Assembly (NCBI RefSeq): GCF_002250055.1
Contig: NZ_CP018866.1
Location: 3,774,501 to 3,838,500, forward strand
DNA: 64,000 nt
Source of the DNA: Sutcliffiella cohnii
Lineage (GTDB): Bacteria > Bacillota > Bacilli > Bacillales > Bacillaceae_I
Direction of reading: 5' to 3'
Part shown: piece after piece, positions 9,258 through 18,979 of the stretch
How positions within the stretch are numbered: the first letter of the stretch is position 1
Layout: the number at the start of each line of letters is the position of its first letter
Translations under genes and position numbers: made by a program
The notes under the pieces: model-generated
What the model was told of the DNA's origin: nothing
Databases searched by the model: none
The model's input: the letters and a program-made list of their open reading frames with translations, nothing else

Positions 9258-9291
9258 AAAAAGTGAAATCGACGGCGCGATTTCACTTTTT
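9258..9291. terminator. bidirectional terminator-like hairpin
   Basis: AAAAAGTGAAATCG and CGATTTCACTTTTT are perfect inverted repeats around a six-base loop, with A and T tracts usable in both directions. No intact gene now ends here. Confidence 0.7.
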
Positions 9292-9646
9292 ACATGGTTT
9301 AAGCTAGTTCTGATCCAGCCTCTTGTCTTTTTACCACTTAGAGACATTTAGTTAACTAATAGGGCTTGAATATTGTAAATCTGATCGGTATAGATAGCCA
9401 TTATAAGTGCAAGTTCCGGCTATACAAGAACCAGAAACTCGTTGTAGATAACCTCTATTGGGACATGAATAGAGTAGAATACGTATTGACCTATCTTGTT
9501 GTATCGTGCCAAATAGTATTAGGAACTGAGGCGCTTACACCTGTTAAAAATAATGTTACTATTATTAGCATGAATGAAAAATAAGAGAACATGATTTTTT
9601 TCTAATAGTAATCACCCACCTAATTATCCTAATTACTGCATTCAAG
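9292..9646. other. region without recognisable genes
   Basis: A plus-strand frame of about 70 codons starting near 9366 has no ribosome site and no recognisable features. Nothing else is seen. Confidence 0.4.
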
Positions 9647-9697
9647 TAACCGCCGTCAAGCAGAATTAGTTTTTCACAATTAATAATTTCAAACAGG
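9647..9697 (+). repeat. solitary IS21-type terminal repeat
   Basis: CCGTCAAGCAGAATTA followed by GTTTTTCACAATTAAT and AAACAG matches the left end of the outer IS21 element at 3089-3140. No transposase is attached, so it looks like a leftover end. It directly precedes the first copy of a 465-bp duplication. Confidence 0.65.
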
Positions 9698-9748
9698 TCT
9701 TGTCCATCCTCTATTATATGAGATAAAAGTTCTACAACATTATGCTTC

Positions 9749-10027
9749 TTATTCTATGACCTTATGTGAATATGGTGATGGGACTGGTTGATCCGATCGG
9801 TAAATGTATCCATAATATTTGCATACAAAATCAGCACAATAATCTTTTGTTAACCATCCTCTATAAAGGAGTCCATATCTGTATTCTGAGTAATATGCAT
9901 GTTGTGTACTCTCCGGTAATGCAGGACTTACATAAATTCTCAAAGGAGGTGAAGCACTTACGCTTGAGGCAAATAATGAAACGATTATTGAGAATGCAAA
10001 AAATGAACCAAGTATTTTCTTTTTCAT
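9749..10027 (-). CDS. small secreted protein, copy A
   Basis: 92 residues from the ATG at 10027, chosen because AGAGGGGA lies just upstream. It has a classic signal peptide (MKKKILGSFFAFSIIVSLFA) with a probable cut after SASA-like residues near 26, leaving about 65 residues. The mature part holds two Cys (DYCADFVCKYYGY) likely to form a disulfide, is rich in Tyr, and ends PVPSPYSHKVIE. No family recognised. It could be a toxin-, bacteriocin- or signal-like peptide. Copy B lies directly upstream. Confidence 0.7.
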   Translation of the reverse strand: MKKKILGSFFAFSIIVSLFASSVSASPPLRIYVSPALPESTQHAYYSEYRYGLLYRGWLTKDYCADFVCKYYGYIYRSDQPVPSPYSHKVIE

Positions 10028-10213
10028 AGTATCCCCTCTCTTTTTTCTGAATATTAATAACATACTAAATATTACATTATTAACCATTTGCTTTAAATAG
10101 GAACAATTTACTATTTTTGGGTTTTCGGTGTATCCCAATTTACCATTGTTAACAACAACAGGTCTTGTCCATCCTCTATTATATGAGATAAAAGCTCTAC
10201 AACATTATGCTTC

Positions 10214-10492
10214 TTACTCTATGACCTTATGTGAATATGGTGATGGGACTGGTTGATCCGATCGGTAAATGTATCCATAATAATTGCATACAAAATCAGC
10301 ACAATAATCTATTGTTAACCATCCTCTATAAAGAAGTCCATATCTGTATTCTGAGTAATATGCATGTTTTGTAAACTCCGGTAATGCAGTATATACATAC
10401 ATTCTCGTAGGAGGTGAAGCACTTACGCTTGAGGCAAATAATGAAACGATTATTGAGAATGCAAAAAATGAACCAAGTATTTTCTTTTTCAT
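10214..10492 (-). CDS. small secreted protein, copy B
   Basis: 92 residues from the ATG at 10492, with the same signal peptide and the same Cys pair (DYCADFVCNYYGY) as copy A. The mature parts differ at several positions (for example RMYVYTALPEFTKHAYY against RIYVSPALPESTQHAYY), so both have been kept open while diverging, which suggests selection on the protein. Function unknown. Confidence 0.7.
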   Translation of the reverse strand: MKKKILGSFFAFSIIVSLFASSVSASPPTRMYVYTALPEFTKHAYYSEYRYGLLYRGWLTIDYCADFVCNYYGYIYRSDQPVPSPYSHKVIE

Positions 10493-10740
10493 AGTATCCT
10501 CTCCCTTTTTTCTGAATATTAATAACATATTAAATATTACATTATTAACCATTTGCTTTAAATAGGAACAATTTACCATTTTTAGGTTTTCGGTGTATCC
10601 CCAATTTACCGTTGTTAACAACATTTCCGTCTTTAGAAAATTCTAACTACTATTCACTGTAAATGTGTTGAAAATTAAAAACACAATTTATTATGACTAG
10701 ATAAATAGAACAATAGATATATTGTTATTGTTATTCGGGG

Positions 10741-11165
10741 CTATTTTACATAGTCAAATATTTTAATATCAACTTCGTCAATACAGCCGATATTCTCTTT
10801 TAGATCCCATAATTGTATTTCTGACGTTCCAGAGTATGGTTTTAACTTGTCAAGAACTAAAAATAAACTTTATCGATAGTTTTTTCATTTTTAGTAATCC
10901 CTCGAAGTACATCTCATTTACGGTTTGTCCTGTTTCTTCATAAAGTTCTCTAATCGCACATTCCTTTGGTGTTTCTTTTTCTTCCCTTTGTCCTGCTGGT
11001 AATTCCCATTGTGTTCTCTAAGTGTTATAGCACATAAAGATATTTCCCTGAACAATTAAGAACTGTGAAGGAGACTGCAATAGGTTTGTAGGATGTATCT
11101 CTTCTTCATTTGCACTAATGAACTCATAAAAGTTATTTTTTGCAAAGTACAAATGATTTCACCAA
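10741..11165 (-). pseudogene. NUDIX hydrolase, broken by an in-frame stop and a frameshift
   Basis: The minus strand reads WELPAGQREEKE then CAIRELYEETGQ, a full NUDIX box (Gx5Ex7REUxEExGU) as in MutT-like diphosphatases. A TAG at 11018-11020 interrupts the frame just before WELPAG, upstream residues NLLQSPSQFLIVQGNIFMCY being in the same frame. After KKLSIKFIFS (near 10855) the frame shifts and then continues to a stop at 10741. No start is found. The gene is dead. Confidence 0.8.
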
Positions 11166-11852
11166 CAAGTTTCAATATTCTTTATTGAACATTAACTCTT
11201 GATAAACGTAATCTATCATAAGTGTCTATCATTTCAAATATTAATGATGTTAATAATAACTCTTTTATATTGTGTTTTGTACTTTCATTACTTCTGCTAT
11301 CGATGAACAAAAAATAAGCAAGGTAGTTGTCCAAATTTTTTGTAGCTACACCTTTAAAACGGTCACCGAGTTCTATAATTAACTGTATTTGTAGAACTCG
11401 ATGAAGGTCTTTCTACAAGCCTTGCACCGATAACGTTGGCTACGTCCTTTAACAATTCGATAAACGCTCTGCTTAACCTAAAAACCTCCTGAATATTTGT
11501 TCTTATTCATTCTCTGAAATACTAGATAGATGCACCCTCGATAAAGAATTTGAAGAATGTCATATATTTCTTTCTGTTCCTGAAATCGAGAAAAGTTCGT
11601 AGCCACGATTATTATTGAGTTTTGAGAGAAGTCACTTCAAATGATGCCAAAAAACTGATGCATTCATTAGGTGAGATTCTGTTTTTAAGTCGAACATATC
11701 TGTAATTACCAATTTTTAAATTGCACCATCTTTTGGCTCCAATTGTTGTTGTAAGAGATTGTAAATAGGTATATTACATAATCTAAACCTATCTTAATGA
11801 CTATATAATAATTTCTTATATAAATTATTAATTTTTTGTACAAAAAGTATAT
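11166..11852. other. region of decayed sequence with a transposase zinc-ribbon remnant
   Basis: Near 11395-11485 the minus strand encodes GRSQRYRCKACRKTF, a zinc ribbon typical of the N-terminus of several IS transposases, ending in a stop soon after. No intact gene is seen in the rest of the stretch. Confidence 0.5.
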
Positions 11853-12410
11853 TCATTCTTTTCTTGTAAATGAAAATCCATAAGTATTTTTAATATGTTG
11901 AATCATAGGTGTTAGTTTTAGAACATCACTCTTATTAGTAATAACAAACGTTTCTTTATCTTTATAATGAAACTCTATGCTCTGTTCATTTGTTTCATCA
12001 TCAATGATTAAATAGACTTTCTCGACATCTTCCCAACTGTATTTAATTTCTTCATCAAAAGGAGAATCATGAAAGATAAATCCAGCAGAGTTTAGGACTG
12101 TTACTGGTTTTATTCCAATATACATAATGCCAACCGCAATAATTAAGCATCCCATAACTATGAGAATTTTAAACTTGTAGAAGAAATAAGATGCTACTGA
12201 ACCTATTAATAAAAATAGCCAAGCTATCATAAAAAATCGATAAGTAATTTTAGGAGTCTCAATCATCCATGCTGTTTCAGTTGCACTCATATCAAATAGA
12301 ACCCTTTGAAGAAGATAAGGAAACAACCAAATAATTAAGGGCGAAAAAACAACTAGAAGAATTGCACTTACAACAAAATAGTGCTTTCTTTCATAATTTT
12401 TTACCATCAT
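11853..12410 (-). CDS. membrane protein with C-terminal PH-like domain, unknown function
   Basis: About 184 residues from the second of two adjacent ATGs. Three predicted membrane helices (about 12-35, 52-72, 78-100) are followed by a soluble beta-rich region (SWEDVEKVYLIIDDETNEQ, IEFHYKDKETFVITNK) resembling the PH-like domains of small Bacillus membrane proteins. It lies downstream of the ABC exporter genes on the same strand, separated by a terminator, so it may belong to the same functional unit without sharing the transcript. Upstream of its start is GGGGGAATG. Confidence 0.6.
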   Translation of the reverse strand: MMVKNYERKHYFVVSAILLVVFSPLIIWLFPYLLQRVLFDMSATETAWMIETPKITYRFFMIAWLFLLIGSVASYFFYKFKILIVMGCLIIAVGIMYIGIKPVTVLNSAGFIFHDSPFDEEIKYSWEDVEKVYLIIDDETNEQSIEFHYKDKETFVITNKSDVLKLTPMIQHIKNTYGFSFTRKE

Positions 12411-12507
12411 TACATTCCCCCTGTTCAGTAGTACGTACTATTTCAAATTAATTTCAAACTCGAAAAAATAATCTGAAAATAATTATTAAACAATAAAGAG
12501 TTCCTTT

Positions 12508-12543
12508 AAACAAAGCTATTTTACATTTAAAATAGCTTTGTTT
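12508..12543 (-). terminator. terminator after the ABC permease
   Basis: AAACAAAGCTATTTTA and its complement TAAAATAGCTTTGTTT form a perfect 16-bp stem just downstream of the permease stop. Confidence 0.85.
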
Positions 12544-12556
12544 CGACCCTGGCTCC

Positions 12557-15106
12557 TTACATTCTCTCTTCATAATTCTTATTATTAGTTACGATGTTTG
12601 ACTCTTTACCTTTTTTATTATTTAATCGTAGGATAATTGATCCTATAAACATAAATACAAACGATAGAACAAGTAACACAAGGCTACCAGTTAAGTATTG
12701 AATATTTGGATTATCTAACACAATGGAAAGTTCTCCATTTAACACTTTAGGAACGTTAAAGAATGTAAACGGGATTAAATGTGCAAAATCAGGTATTAAT
12801 TTGCTTGCTACATAATATCCTCCCGCATTCAATAAAATAGATAGTACAAAAACCGTTAACGTATTTCTTAAAAATGTCGACAAAAACATAGTGAAGGTAA
12901 TCAAGAAGGTTAAACATAAAACAATTAATACAATACTATAAATGAGATACTCCCCTAATGGTAAAAAGTGAAAACCGTAACCATTGGAGATCATCCCAGT
13001 ATAGTTGCTTGATGCCACTATACTTTCATGATTGTAATGTAATATTGGATAATTCCAATCTCCAAATCGATTAAAGACCGTCCCCATCAGTATGATAATA
13101 ACCATTAACCCAATACTGCTTAAGATAGATAAAAGAATTGAGATAAATAACTTACTAACGTAAAGATTATTTACTAAAATTGGTTGAATCTTAAGCCAAT
13201 TAATAGTTGGTTTTTTTCCCCTTTCAAGTGATAAACCACCTCCAAAAAGAAATAAGCACAACAGGATTGGGATGAAATAGAGATAATAGGTAGTAAACAA
13301 ATACGAGGAGTATAGTCCACTACTATCTAATTTTCTGTTTTCTTCCTCAAAAGCCCTCTTATTTTCTACATCAGAAAACTGATGATGATAGATAGTTGGG
13401 CTATATTCTCCCTTGAAGATTGGCTGGATATTATTTTCCATCAACCATTCCTTTTCCTTAATACTTACTTCAATTGTAAATTTACCAATATCATCCACTC
13501 TAGTACCAATAAAGTAACCACCTGTATCAATTTCTCCAGCAGCCACCTGATTTTCCAAGAGCTGATATAAATAAAGCGCTGACCAGTTTTTTCGTTCAAA
13601 TTGATTCACTGCTTCTTTACTTTTGTCCGCTCTCTCCTTAAAATACTCTACGGTTCGATCAACACCTGCAATCAAATCATCATAAACACTTTCTCCTGTT
13701 TGTTCTCTTAGCTCATTATATATTAACTTTGATTTTTCTCCTTCTGTAATCATAAAATCTAATATAGTTGTATCTTGTAGTTTTTCTAGGTATTCATTCT
13801 CCTGTTTATTGGATTGTTGAAAAAGAATAAAATAACCAATGGTTACAAACAACAATAAAAGTATATTAATTTGCATATATAATTTTTTTCTGCGAACTTT
13901 TCTCCATTCAAACACAAATATATTTTTTATGGTTCTATTTTTTCCATTGTTGTCTTTAAATGGTGGAAAATAAGTTATATTCAATAAGGTATGGCTTCTT
14001 ATTTCAGGCATAAAATAGGAAGACATAAGAAGCAAGATGCTCCACACCAATGCAGCTAAGGGATATACCCAATCACCTGCTGTTGGTATCGAGTTTGCTA
14101 AAGCTGAAATCCGTATGAGTTGGAAAGGGTTCCAGACGACCTGTAAATAACTATTAATTTCAGTTAAACTAAAACCAATCATTGTTATAAAAGAAGTTAG
14201 CATAACCGTAATAAAGGTGTTCTTCAGTATGCTACTAAAGAACGTGACTATTCCAAACAATACCATTGCTGCACAGAAAAATATGATAACTACTCTAATA
14301 ATGTAATGAATAGCAGGGAGGATGAAATACATTTCTCCTTCCTTTATTAAAAGTGGATATTGTAAACTCAATGTGTAATCAGCAAAAATGCTAGAAATGC
14401 TAAATCCAAAAAATATAAATAATAACATAAAAACAAAAGTGGAAAATAATAAACTTATATATTTTGAAACTAACAGATTCCATTTATTTATTGGTTGTGT
14501 TTGAATTGTTAACCATGTATGTTGTTCCTTCTCGACTGTAAAGGTATTCCCGAATAACAGTAACAAAAGGAATAAACCTAATAAACTAAAGGCTAAGGTA
14601 CTTACTTCCTTGACTATTAAATGAGGTGAGACAGGATATTCTTCATCTTCATAGATAATATCATGCTCGATATACCACTCTGTCATTTCTTTTTCTATTA
14701 ATAATTCTTGCCCTGTAAGTGAGGGAAATAGTTCACCATATTCTTCATACTGATTTACTAATTCTAGAAAAGTGAGTTTTAACGGGTAAAAGTTCGCCCA
14801 TTCTTCTCCTTCAATCGCTCTATTCCACGTTATAAGTGACAAACTCATTTGTCTAATAACTTCGTGTTGATTTTTCTGTATTTCAGTAAGTTCTTGCTTT
14901 CTTTGTAATTCTCCCAATTCCCTTTGCAACCCATTAACTCCAAGTTGATAGGTTTCCAACCTTTGAAATGCTCTTTCTTTTTTCCCTTCTTGTTCTGATG
15001 CGTTAAATTGAAAAATAGCGAGTGTACAAAGAAGAGTGAGGAGAAATAGCCATAGTATCTTCTTTTGCCGCCAGACTTTTTTTAGTTCAAACAGAAACAT
15101 CTTCAT
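12557..15106 (-). CDS. ABC-2 type transporter permease, two fused halves
   Basis: 849 residues from the ATG at 15106, which has AAAGGTGA upstream and overlaps the ATPase stop by 20 bases. The protein is an internal duplication: each half opens with a basic amphipathic segment (FELKKVWRQKKILW at the start, FEWRKVRRKKLYMQ about residue 400), followed by one helix, a large extracytoplasmic loop and five or so further helices. This is the layout of ABC-2 exporters for peptides, lantibiotics or antibiotics. With the adjacent ATPase it should form the complete pump. The substrate is unknown. Confidence 0.85.
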   Translation of the reverse strand: MKMFLFELKKVWRQKKILWLFLLTLLCTLAIFQFNASEQEGKKERAFQRLETYQLGVNGLQRELGELQRKQELTEIQKNQHEVIRQMSLSLITWNRAIEGEEWANFYPLKLTFLELVNQYEEYGELFPSLTGQELLIEKEMTEWYIEHDIIYEDEEYPVSPHLIVKEVSTLAFSLLGLFLLLLLFGNTFTVEKEQHTWLTIQTQPINKWNLLVSKYISLLFSTFVFMLLFIFFGFSISSIFADYTLSLQYPLLIKEGEMYFILPAIHYIIRVVIIFFCAAMVLFGIVTFFSSILKNTFITVMLTSFITMIGFSLTEINSYLQVVWNPFQLIRISALANSIPTAGDWVYPLAALVWSILLLMSSYFMPEIRSHTLLNITYFPPFKDNNGKNRTIKNIFVFEWRKVRRKKLYMQINILLLLFVTIGYFILFQQSNKQENEYLEKLQDTTILDFMITEGEKSKLIYNELREQTGESVYDDLIAGVDRTVEYFKERADKSKEAVNQFERKNWSALYLYQLLENQVAAGEIDTGGYFIGTRVDDIGKFTIEVSIKEKEWLMENNIQPIFKGEYSPTIYHHQFSDVENKRAFEEENRKLDSSGLYSSYLFTTYYLYFIPILLCLFLFGGGLSLERGKKPTINWLKIQPILVNNLYVSKLFISILLSILSSIGLMVIIILMGTVFNRFGDWNYPILHYNHESIVASSNYTGMISNGYGFHFLPLGEYLIYSIVLIVLCLTFLITFTMFLSTFLRNTLTVFVLSILLNAGGYYVASKLIPDFAHLIPFTFFNVPKVLNGELSIVLDNPNIQYLTGSLVLLVLSFVFMFIGSIILRLNNKKGKESNIVTNNKNYEERM

Positions 15107-15989
15107 GAAAATCACCTTTAGTTCCAAAAATGGTTTGGTATCGTTCCTCTGAGCCAAAGACCACTTTCTCTATTTCATATATTTCTGTATTATTTTGTAG
15201 CAATAGTGTCAAAGGTTGATTTAACGAGGATTCCTTTAGATACAATGAAAGTTTATTTTCAGGAATAATTTGTACCTCATAGTTAGCTAGGCATAAAGTT
15301 TGATAGGCTGATTTTACGTTATTGACAGTAAGTTGGTAGCAAGTTATTTCAAATTTGGAGATATCCTCTTTTATTAATGTTCCTTTTTTTAAGAATAAAA
15401 TTTCAGAAGTAATTCGGTCAATCTCTGATAGATTATGGGAAGATAACAGAATAGTTGTCTCTTCCCTCAATAATTCCAATAAAAGATTTCTCACTTTAAT
15501 CGCACTAGTAGGGTCTAGACCATTTAGAGGTTCGTCTAATATTAATAACTTTGGTTTATTTACGATTGCCATTGCTAAAAGTAAATGTTGCTTCATTCCT
15601 AGTGAATAGTTACCTACTTTCTTGTTCAGGTAGTCTGTGATGCCTATACGTTCAGCCGTTTCAACGATTTGACTCTTTGGCAAAGATTGCACATCTGCTA
15701 TAAATTGAAGATGGTCATATCCTGTTAAATAATCATACAAAACGGTATTATCTTGCATAAACGATATCTCTTTGAATATGCTTACATCCTTATTGCTTTT
15801 TCCCAGAATTTGAACCGTTCCTTTATCAGGACGTAATAAATTTGTAATAATACTTAATAACGTTGACTTCCCAGAACCGTTTGGACCGACTAACGCGATA
15901 ATAGTGGGCTTCGTAATTTCAAATGATACATTCTTCAACACACTATCTTTTCCAAATGTTTTATTTACTTGGTCAACTTTTAGTATCAT
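15087..15989 (-). CDS. ABC transporter ATP-binding protein
   Basis: 300 residues. Walker A GPNGSGKST (about 36-44), signature YSLGMKQHL (about 133-141), Walker B LLILDEPLNGLDP (about 153-165) and the H-loop SSHNLSE are all present, so it should hydrolyse ATP. The signature with Met-Lys is usual for exporters of the BcrA/bacitracin and lantibiotic-immunity type. Start ATG has a full AGGAGG eight bases upstream. Translationally coupled to the permease that follows. Self-immunity or drug export is inferred from family only. Confidence 0.92.
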   Translation of the reverse strand: MILKVDQVNKTFGKDSVLKNVSFEITKPTIIALVGPNGSGKSTLLSIITNLLRPDKGTVQILGKSNKDVSIFKEISFMQDNTVLYDYLTGYDHLQFIADVQSLPKSQIVETAERIGITDYLNKKVGNYSLGMKQHLLLAMAIVNKPKLLILDEPLNGLDPTSAIKVRNLLLELLREETTILLSSHNLSEIDRITSEILFLKKGTLIKEDISKFEITCYQLTVNNVKSAYQTLCLANYEVQIIPENKLSLYLKESSLNQPLTLLLQNNTEIYEIEKVVFGSEERYQTIFGTKGDFHEDVSV

Positions 15990-16110
15990 GTTAATAACCT
16001 CCTTTTATACTTATTGAATATTTACAAAAGTTCTTATAATTATATAATAACAAATATTATAAGCAGTTAGGGGGGATTTTCTTGTAGAAAACCTATATAA
16101 GGGAAATTCT

Positions 16111-16152
16111 GCCGCTATTTCAATAACGCACCATTTAGTTGAAAAAGTGGAA
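16111..16152. repeat. copy of the dispersed island repeat
   Basis: TTTCAATAACGCACC followed by TTTAGTTGAAAAAG matches the core of the family. No gene is recognised between 15990 and 16320. Confidence 0.4.
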
Positions 16153-16320
16153 CAAATGCAATATTTCTATCATGACTATCATGATTTGGCAAATACATTA
16201 TTATAATTATGAGTTTGTAAGGATTCCGCTTTTGGTTAATATCACAATAAAGCAGTAAAAAAAGATGCTAAATCAAATCGAGTTTGCATCCAGATTTTTG
16301 ATGAGATAAAGAGCTTGTTA

Positions 16321-16626
16321 TTAATTAATTACCTTACTTTCATCTTTTTTACTTTTAGTAGTATAATCATATATTTTTTTTGCGCCGATAACAGTAGCAG
16401 TCCCAACTGCTGCAAATAAGAGAATATTTAAAGCATTAAATTTCTGTTCTTCTGTTGTACTAAAAGCATCAGTTAAATGTTTAAATGCTTCTAACTTTTC
16501 TGGGGAATCAACATTCTTAATTGATTGGTAGGCAGCAACATAAACATCTTTACTATTTTCATTAACACTGTCAATAAAGCCTTTAAATGGTGCTAATTTT
16601 TCTAAATCTAAAACTACTCCAAACAT
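16321..16626 (-). CDS. small single-pass membrane protein, unknown
   Basis: 101 residues from the ATG at 16626, preceded by AAGGAGGAGG. The N-terminal 65 residues are amphipathic helices (PFKGFIDSVNENSKDVYVAA), then one membrane helix (ALNILLFAAVGTATVIGA) and a charged tail ending SKKDESKVIN. No known family. It lies upstream of the ABC exporter on the same strand but more than 600 bases away. Confidence 0.6.
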   Translation of the reverse strand: MFGVVLDLEKLAPFKGFIDSVNENSKDVYVAAYQSIKNVDSPEKLEAFKHLTDAFSTTEEQKFNALNILLFAAVGTATVIGAKKIYDYTTKSKKDESKVIN

Positions 16627-16659
16627 AAAATCCTCCTCCTTTTTTACATATACGGACAA

Positions 16660-17340
16660 ACTGATAAAAGGTTTCGTAATAATTATTATATTACTTTTTT
16701 AGGATCTAAGTTTCGAAATTCCTACTACTACAGTGACTATTGCACCCTTTCTCTTTAAGCTTTATTTATCAAACGCTTTTGGGACATTTTTTGTTAATTT
16801 GACTTGGCCATTAGATTAACAGCTTACATGTGGTATGTTTACCTAAAAAGTATATGTTTTCCCTAGTTACCAAATTATAAAGTTACTGCACAGTATAATG
16901 TCTACTATGAAAAGACGAACACATTAAAGGCAATCGTCTCTAACAGTCACTTCTGCTTTTAACGTTTCCGGTGGAGCAACAACGAGCCATTGTATTAAAC
17001 TTACATCATGTCTTGATCAGACCCGTTTTGCTTTGGTTTGTCCATTACCAGTCACCAGAAAACAGGTAAAGACAACGGAAATTTCTTTCCGTTCGTATTT
17101 GAAAGTGAAATATATACGTTTTACAGGCCTCTAAAACGGTGTTAAATTGGATGTTTGTTCCCATTCCTTACTAAGTTTGAGCGAGTGGATTTAATCAATT
17201 TGTTTCTCAAGGGTGGCTTTAATAGAACCAATTTAATTATCGACTATAAAATTCGTGGATGTTTTTATATACTAATTGAAACGAAGTTATATTTAAAGAT
17301 TGCTCAGGTGATTAGAAAATAAGTTATATATTATAAAAAG
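16660..17340. other. gene-free stretch
   Basis: About 680 bases with no frame of useful length, no clear hairpin and no RNA motif that I recognise. Probably decayed sequence. Confidence 0.4.
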
Positions 17341-17351
17341 GAGAGTTTGAA

Positions 17352-17886
17352 TGAGAGTATTTGAACAATTTGAACGTGAACGGGACGAACGAATAAGAAA
17401 AGAAACTTTCGTATAAAAGCTAAAACAAAATCAGGTGAAAAATTTAACATTGAAGTTCAATTGTTAAATCAAAAGAAGATGATACCAAGAACCCTCTTCT
17501 ATTGGGCAAAGCTTTTTGTGGAAGACTTTGAACAGGTAATCCTTATTCATCACTTCAAAAAACCATGACCATCAATATTCTTAAAAGAAGATATTACTGA
17601 AAATAAGTTGAGGGAGGTTATCAGTATGGGTGTAAATCTTAATAAAGCTGAACAAAAATTATTAAAATTAAGTGCTGATCCTGATACAAGAAAAGAGTAT
17701 GAGCGAAGAGTAAAGGCTCTTTCGGATGAAAGAAGCAGATTAGAGGATGCTGAAAATGCCGGGATTTTAAAAGTAGCCAAAAGCCTACTTGATAACGGTA
17801 TGCCGCTATATGAAGTGGCCAAGAATACACCTTATAATGCCGATGAATTAGAACGATTGCTTAAAAGATATAATTATATACAATGA
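17352..17886 (+). pseudogene. Rpn-family (PD-(D/E)XK) recombination-promoting nuclease, broken
   Basis: A good ribosome site (AAGGAGAG) and ATG at 17351 give only 18 codons before a stop. Another frame then continues with FNIEVQLLNQKKMIPRTLFY, the catalytic E-x-Q block of Rpn/PDDEXK_2 nucleases. Finally, from about 17608, an open frame of about 90 codons matches the family's C-terminus (ENAGILKVAKSLLDNGMPL). Several frameshifts and an internal deletion separate these pieces. Confidence 0.75.
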
Positions 17887-18192
17887 TCTTCCACAAGTAA
17901 TCTGGTGGTTTTTTGTTATTAACCATTATTTCAGGCTTTTATTTACTAATATTTATGTAAATGGAATTTTTGTGTTTTCGAATAAAACCCGTATTACTAT
18001 AGGGTTTTACATTTACCAACTTTAATGTAAATATTATGTTGAGAAATCCCAGATTGAGCGTTTGCCAACCATATTTTCAACAGTATCTTTTATCTCTCGA
18101 TAAAAAGGAGATTTTTTTAAAGTTTCTATGATTTTCATCCTCCAAAATCTTTCTTTTACTGTACTATCTGCTTCGTTAACATAATAACCAAA
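17887..18192 (-). pseudogene. short unidentified coding fragment and gene-free flank
   Basis: The minus strand between about 18190 and 18040 is open and reads EADSTVKERFWRMKIIETL through VGKRSIWDFST then stop. There is no start codon with a ribosome site, and the frame merges upstream into a copy of the dispersed repeat. I cannot assign a family. Confidence 0.4.
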
Positions 18193-18250
18193 AATAAGCG
18201 ATAATCCTTCTTGAATTACCGCACCCTATAGTTGAAGAATAACGTTTAGT
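18193..18250 (-). repeat. copy of the dispersed island repeat
   Basis: On the minus strand: CTTCAACTATAGGGTGCGGT then AATTCAAGAAGGATTATCGC. It has TTCTTGAA and TTGAAGAA arms that can pair. It matches the copies at 1270-1342, 2579-2655 and 18934-18968. Confidence 0.5.
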
Positions 18251-18879
18251 TAATATTCAATATTTGTATATATTGATTTTTCAACTTCAGGGAGGAGTTT
18301 GTATATGCTCTTATCAATTAATGTTTCTAACTCGCTCTTAATATTATAGAACCCCTTCCAATGTAAGGACGTGTGGGAGTTTGTTCCGTGACGTAAACCA
18401 ACAGAAACCAATCTTTTTTCGAGAGTAGTAAAACCTTTTGCGTCAGCAAGTGCATCACAAAGGGTAATTACTTTATTGTACAAATCATAGTCACTATGTT
18501 CATTTAGTGTTTCAACTAACTGACTTTTCATGTGTACTGGAACAATACTCCAATCTGCTGCTATCTCTATATGTTCATTTTTGCAAGGAAATGAATGCGT
18601 AACACAAATCACCGCGTTTCCCATATATCCTAAATCATTCATATAAGTATAACCATCATAGGAGTGGATAACAGATTTTGTAAAACCTTTATATCTACCT
18701 ATATCGTGTAAAAGGGCAGCATTGTATGCTAAATTAATATCAAGTTCGTACCCTTTTTTTATAAGTTCTGAGACAATACTTTCAGTAGCTTTGGCAACAT
18801 TAATAGAATGATTGTACCAAGGTCCTGGGTTTTGTTCAAATGCCCACTCTAATAAATCATTTGCAAATGCCCTCTCCAA
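18250..18879 (-). CDS. HD-domain phosphohydrolase
   Basis: 209 residues with the HD-family metal ligands in order: His in YNHSINVAKA (about 23), His-Asp in ALLHDIGRYKG (about 58-59), His in VTHSFPC (about 94) and Asp in LCDALADAKG (about 147). Such enzymes cleave phosphomonoesters or cyclic or regulatory nucleotides in a metal-dependent way; the substrate is not evident. No membrane segment. It lies 100 bases downstream of the next gene on the same strand, across a repeat copy. Confidence 0.8.
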   Translation of the reverse strand: MERAFANDLLEWAFEQNPGPWYNHSINVAKATESIVSELIKKGYELDINLAYNAALLHDIGRYKGFTKSVIHSYDGYTYMNDLGYMGNAVICVTHSFPCKNEHIEIAADWSIVPVHMKSQLVETLNEHSDYDLYNKVITLCDALADAKGFTTLEKRLVSVGLRHGTNSHTSLHWKGFYNIKSELETLIDKSIYKLLPEVEKSIYTNIEY

Positions 18880-18933
18880 TATATATCTAATAAAAAGTCC
18901 TCCTTTCTTTTAAACGACTAATATCATAGATTT

Positions 18934-18968
18934 TATTCTTGAATTATCGCCCCCGTTACTTAAAGTAG
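18934..18968. repeat. copy of the dispersed island repeat
   Basis: TATTCTTGAATTATCGCCCC followed by CGTTACTTAAAGTAG, between the HD gene and the next gene upstream. Confidence 0.45.
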
Positions 18969-18979
18969 ATTGTTAATGT

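Larger units (their letters stand above)
9694..10622. repeat. tandem duplication of a 465-bp unit carrying a small secreted protein gene
   Basis: 9694-10158 and 10159-10622 are nearly identical. Unit starts (CAGGTCTTGTCCATCC) are 465 bases apart, and each unit contains a complete gene, its ribosome site and upstream region. Differences are scattered single bases. Confidence 0.9.

Noticed and set aside
9366..9584. Plus-strand 72-codon frame
   Set aside because: No ribosome site, no recognisable domain and biased composition; kept only as part of a gene-free region.
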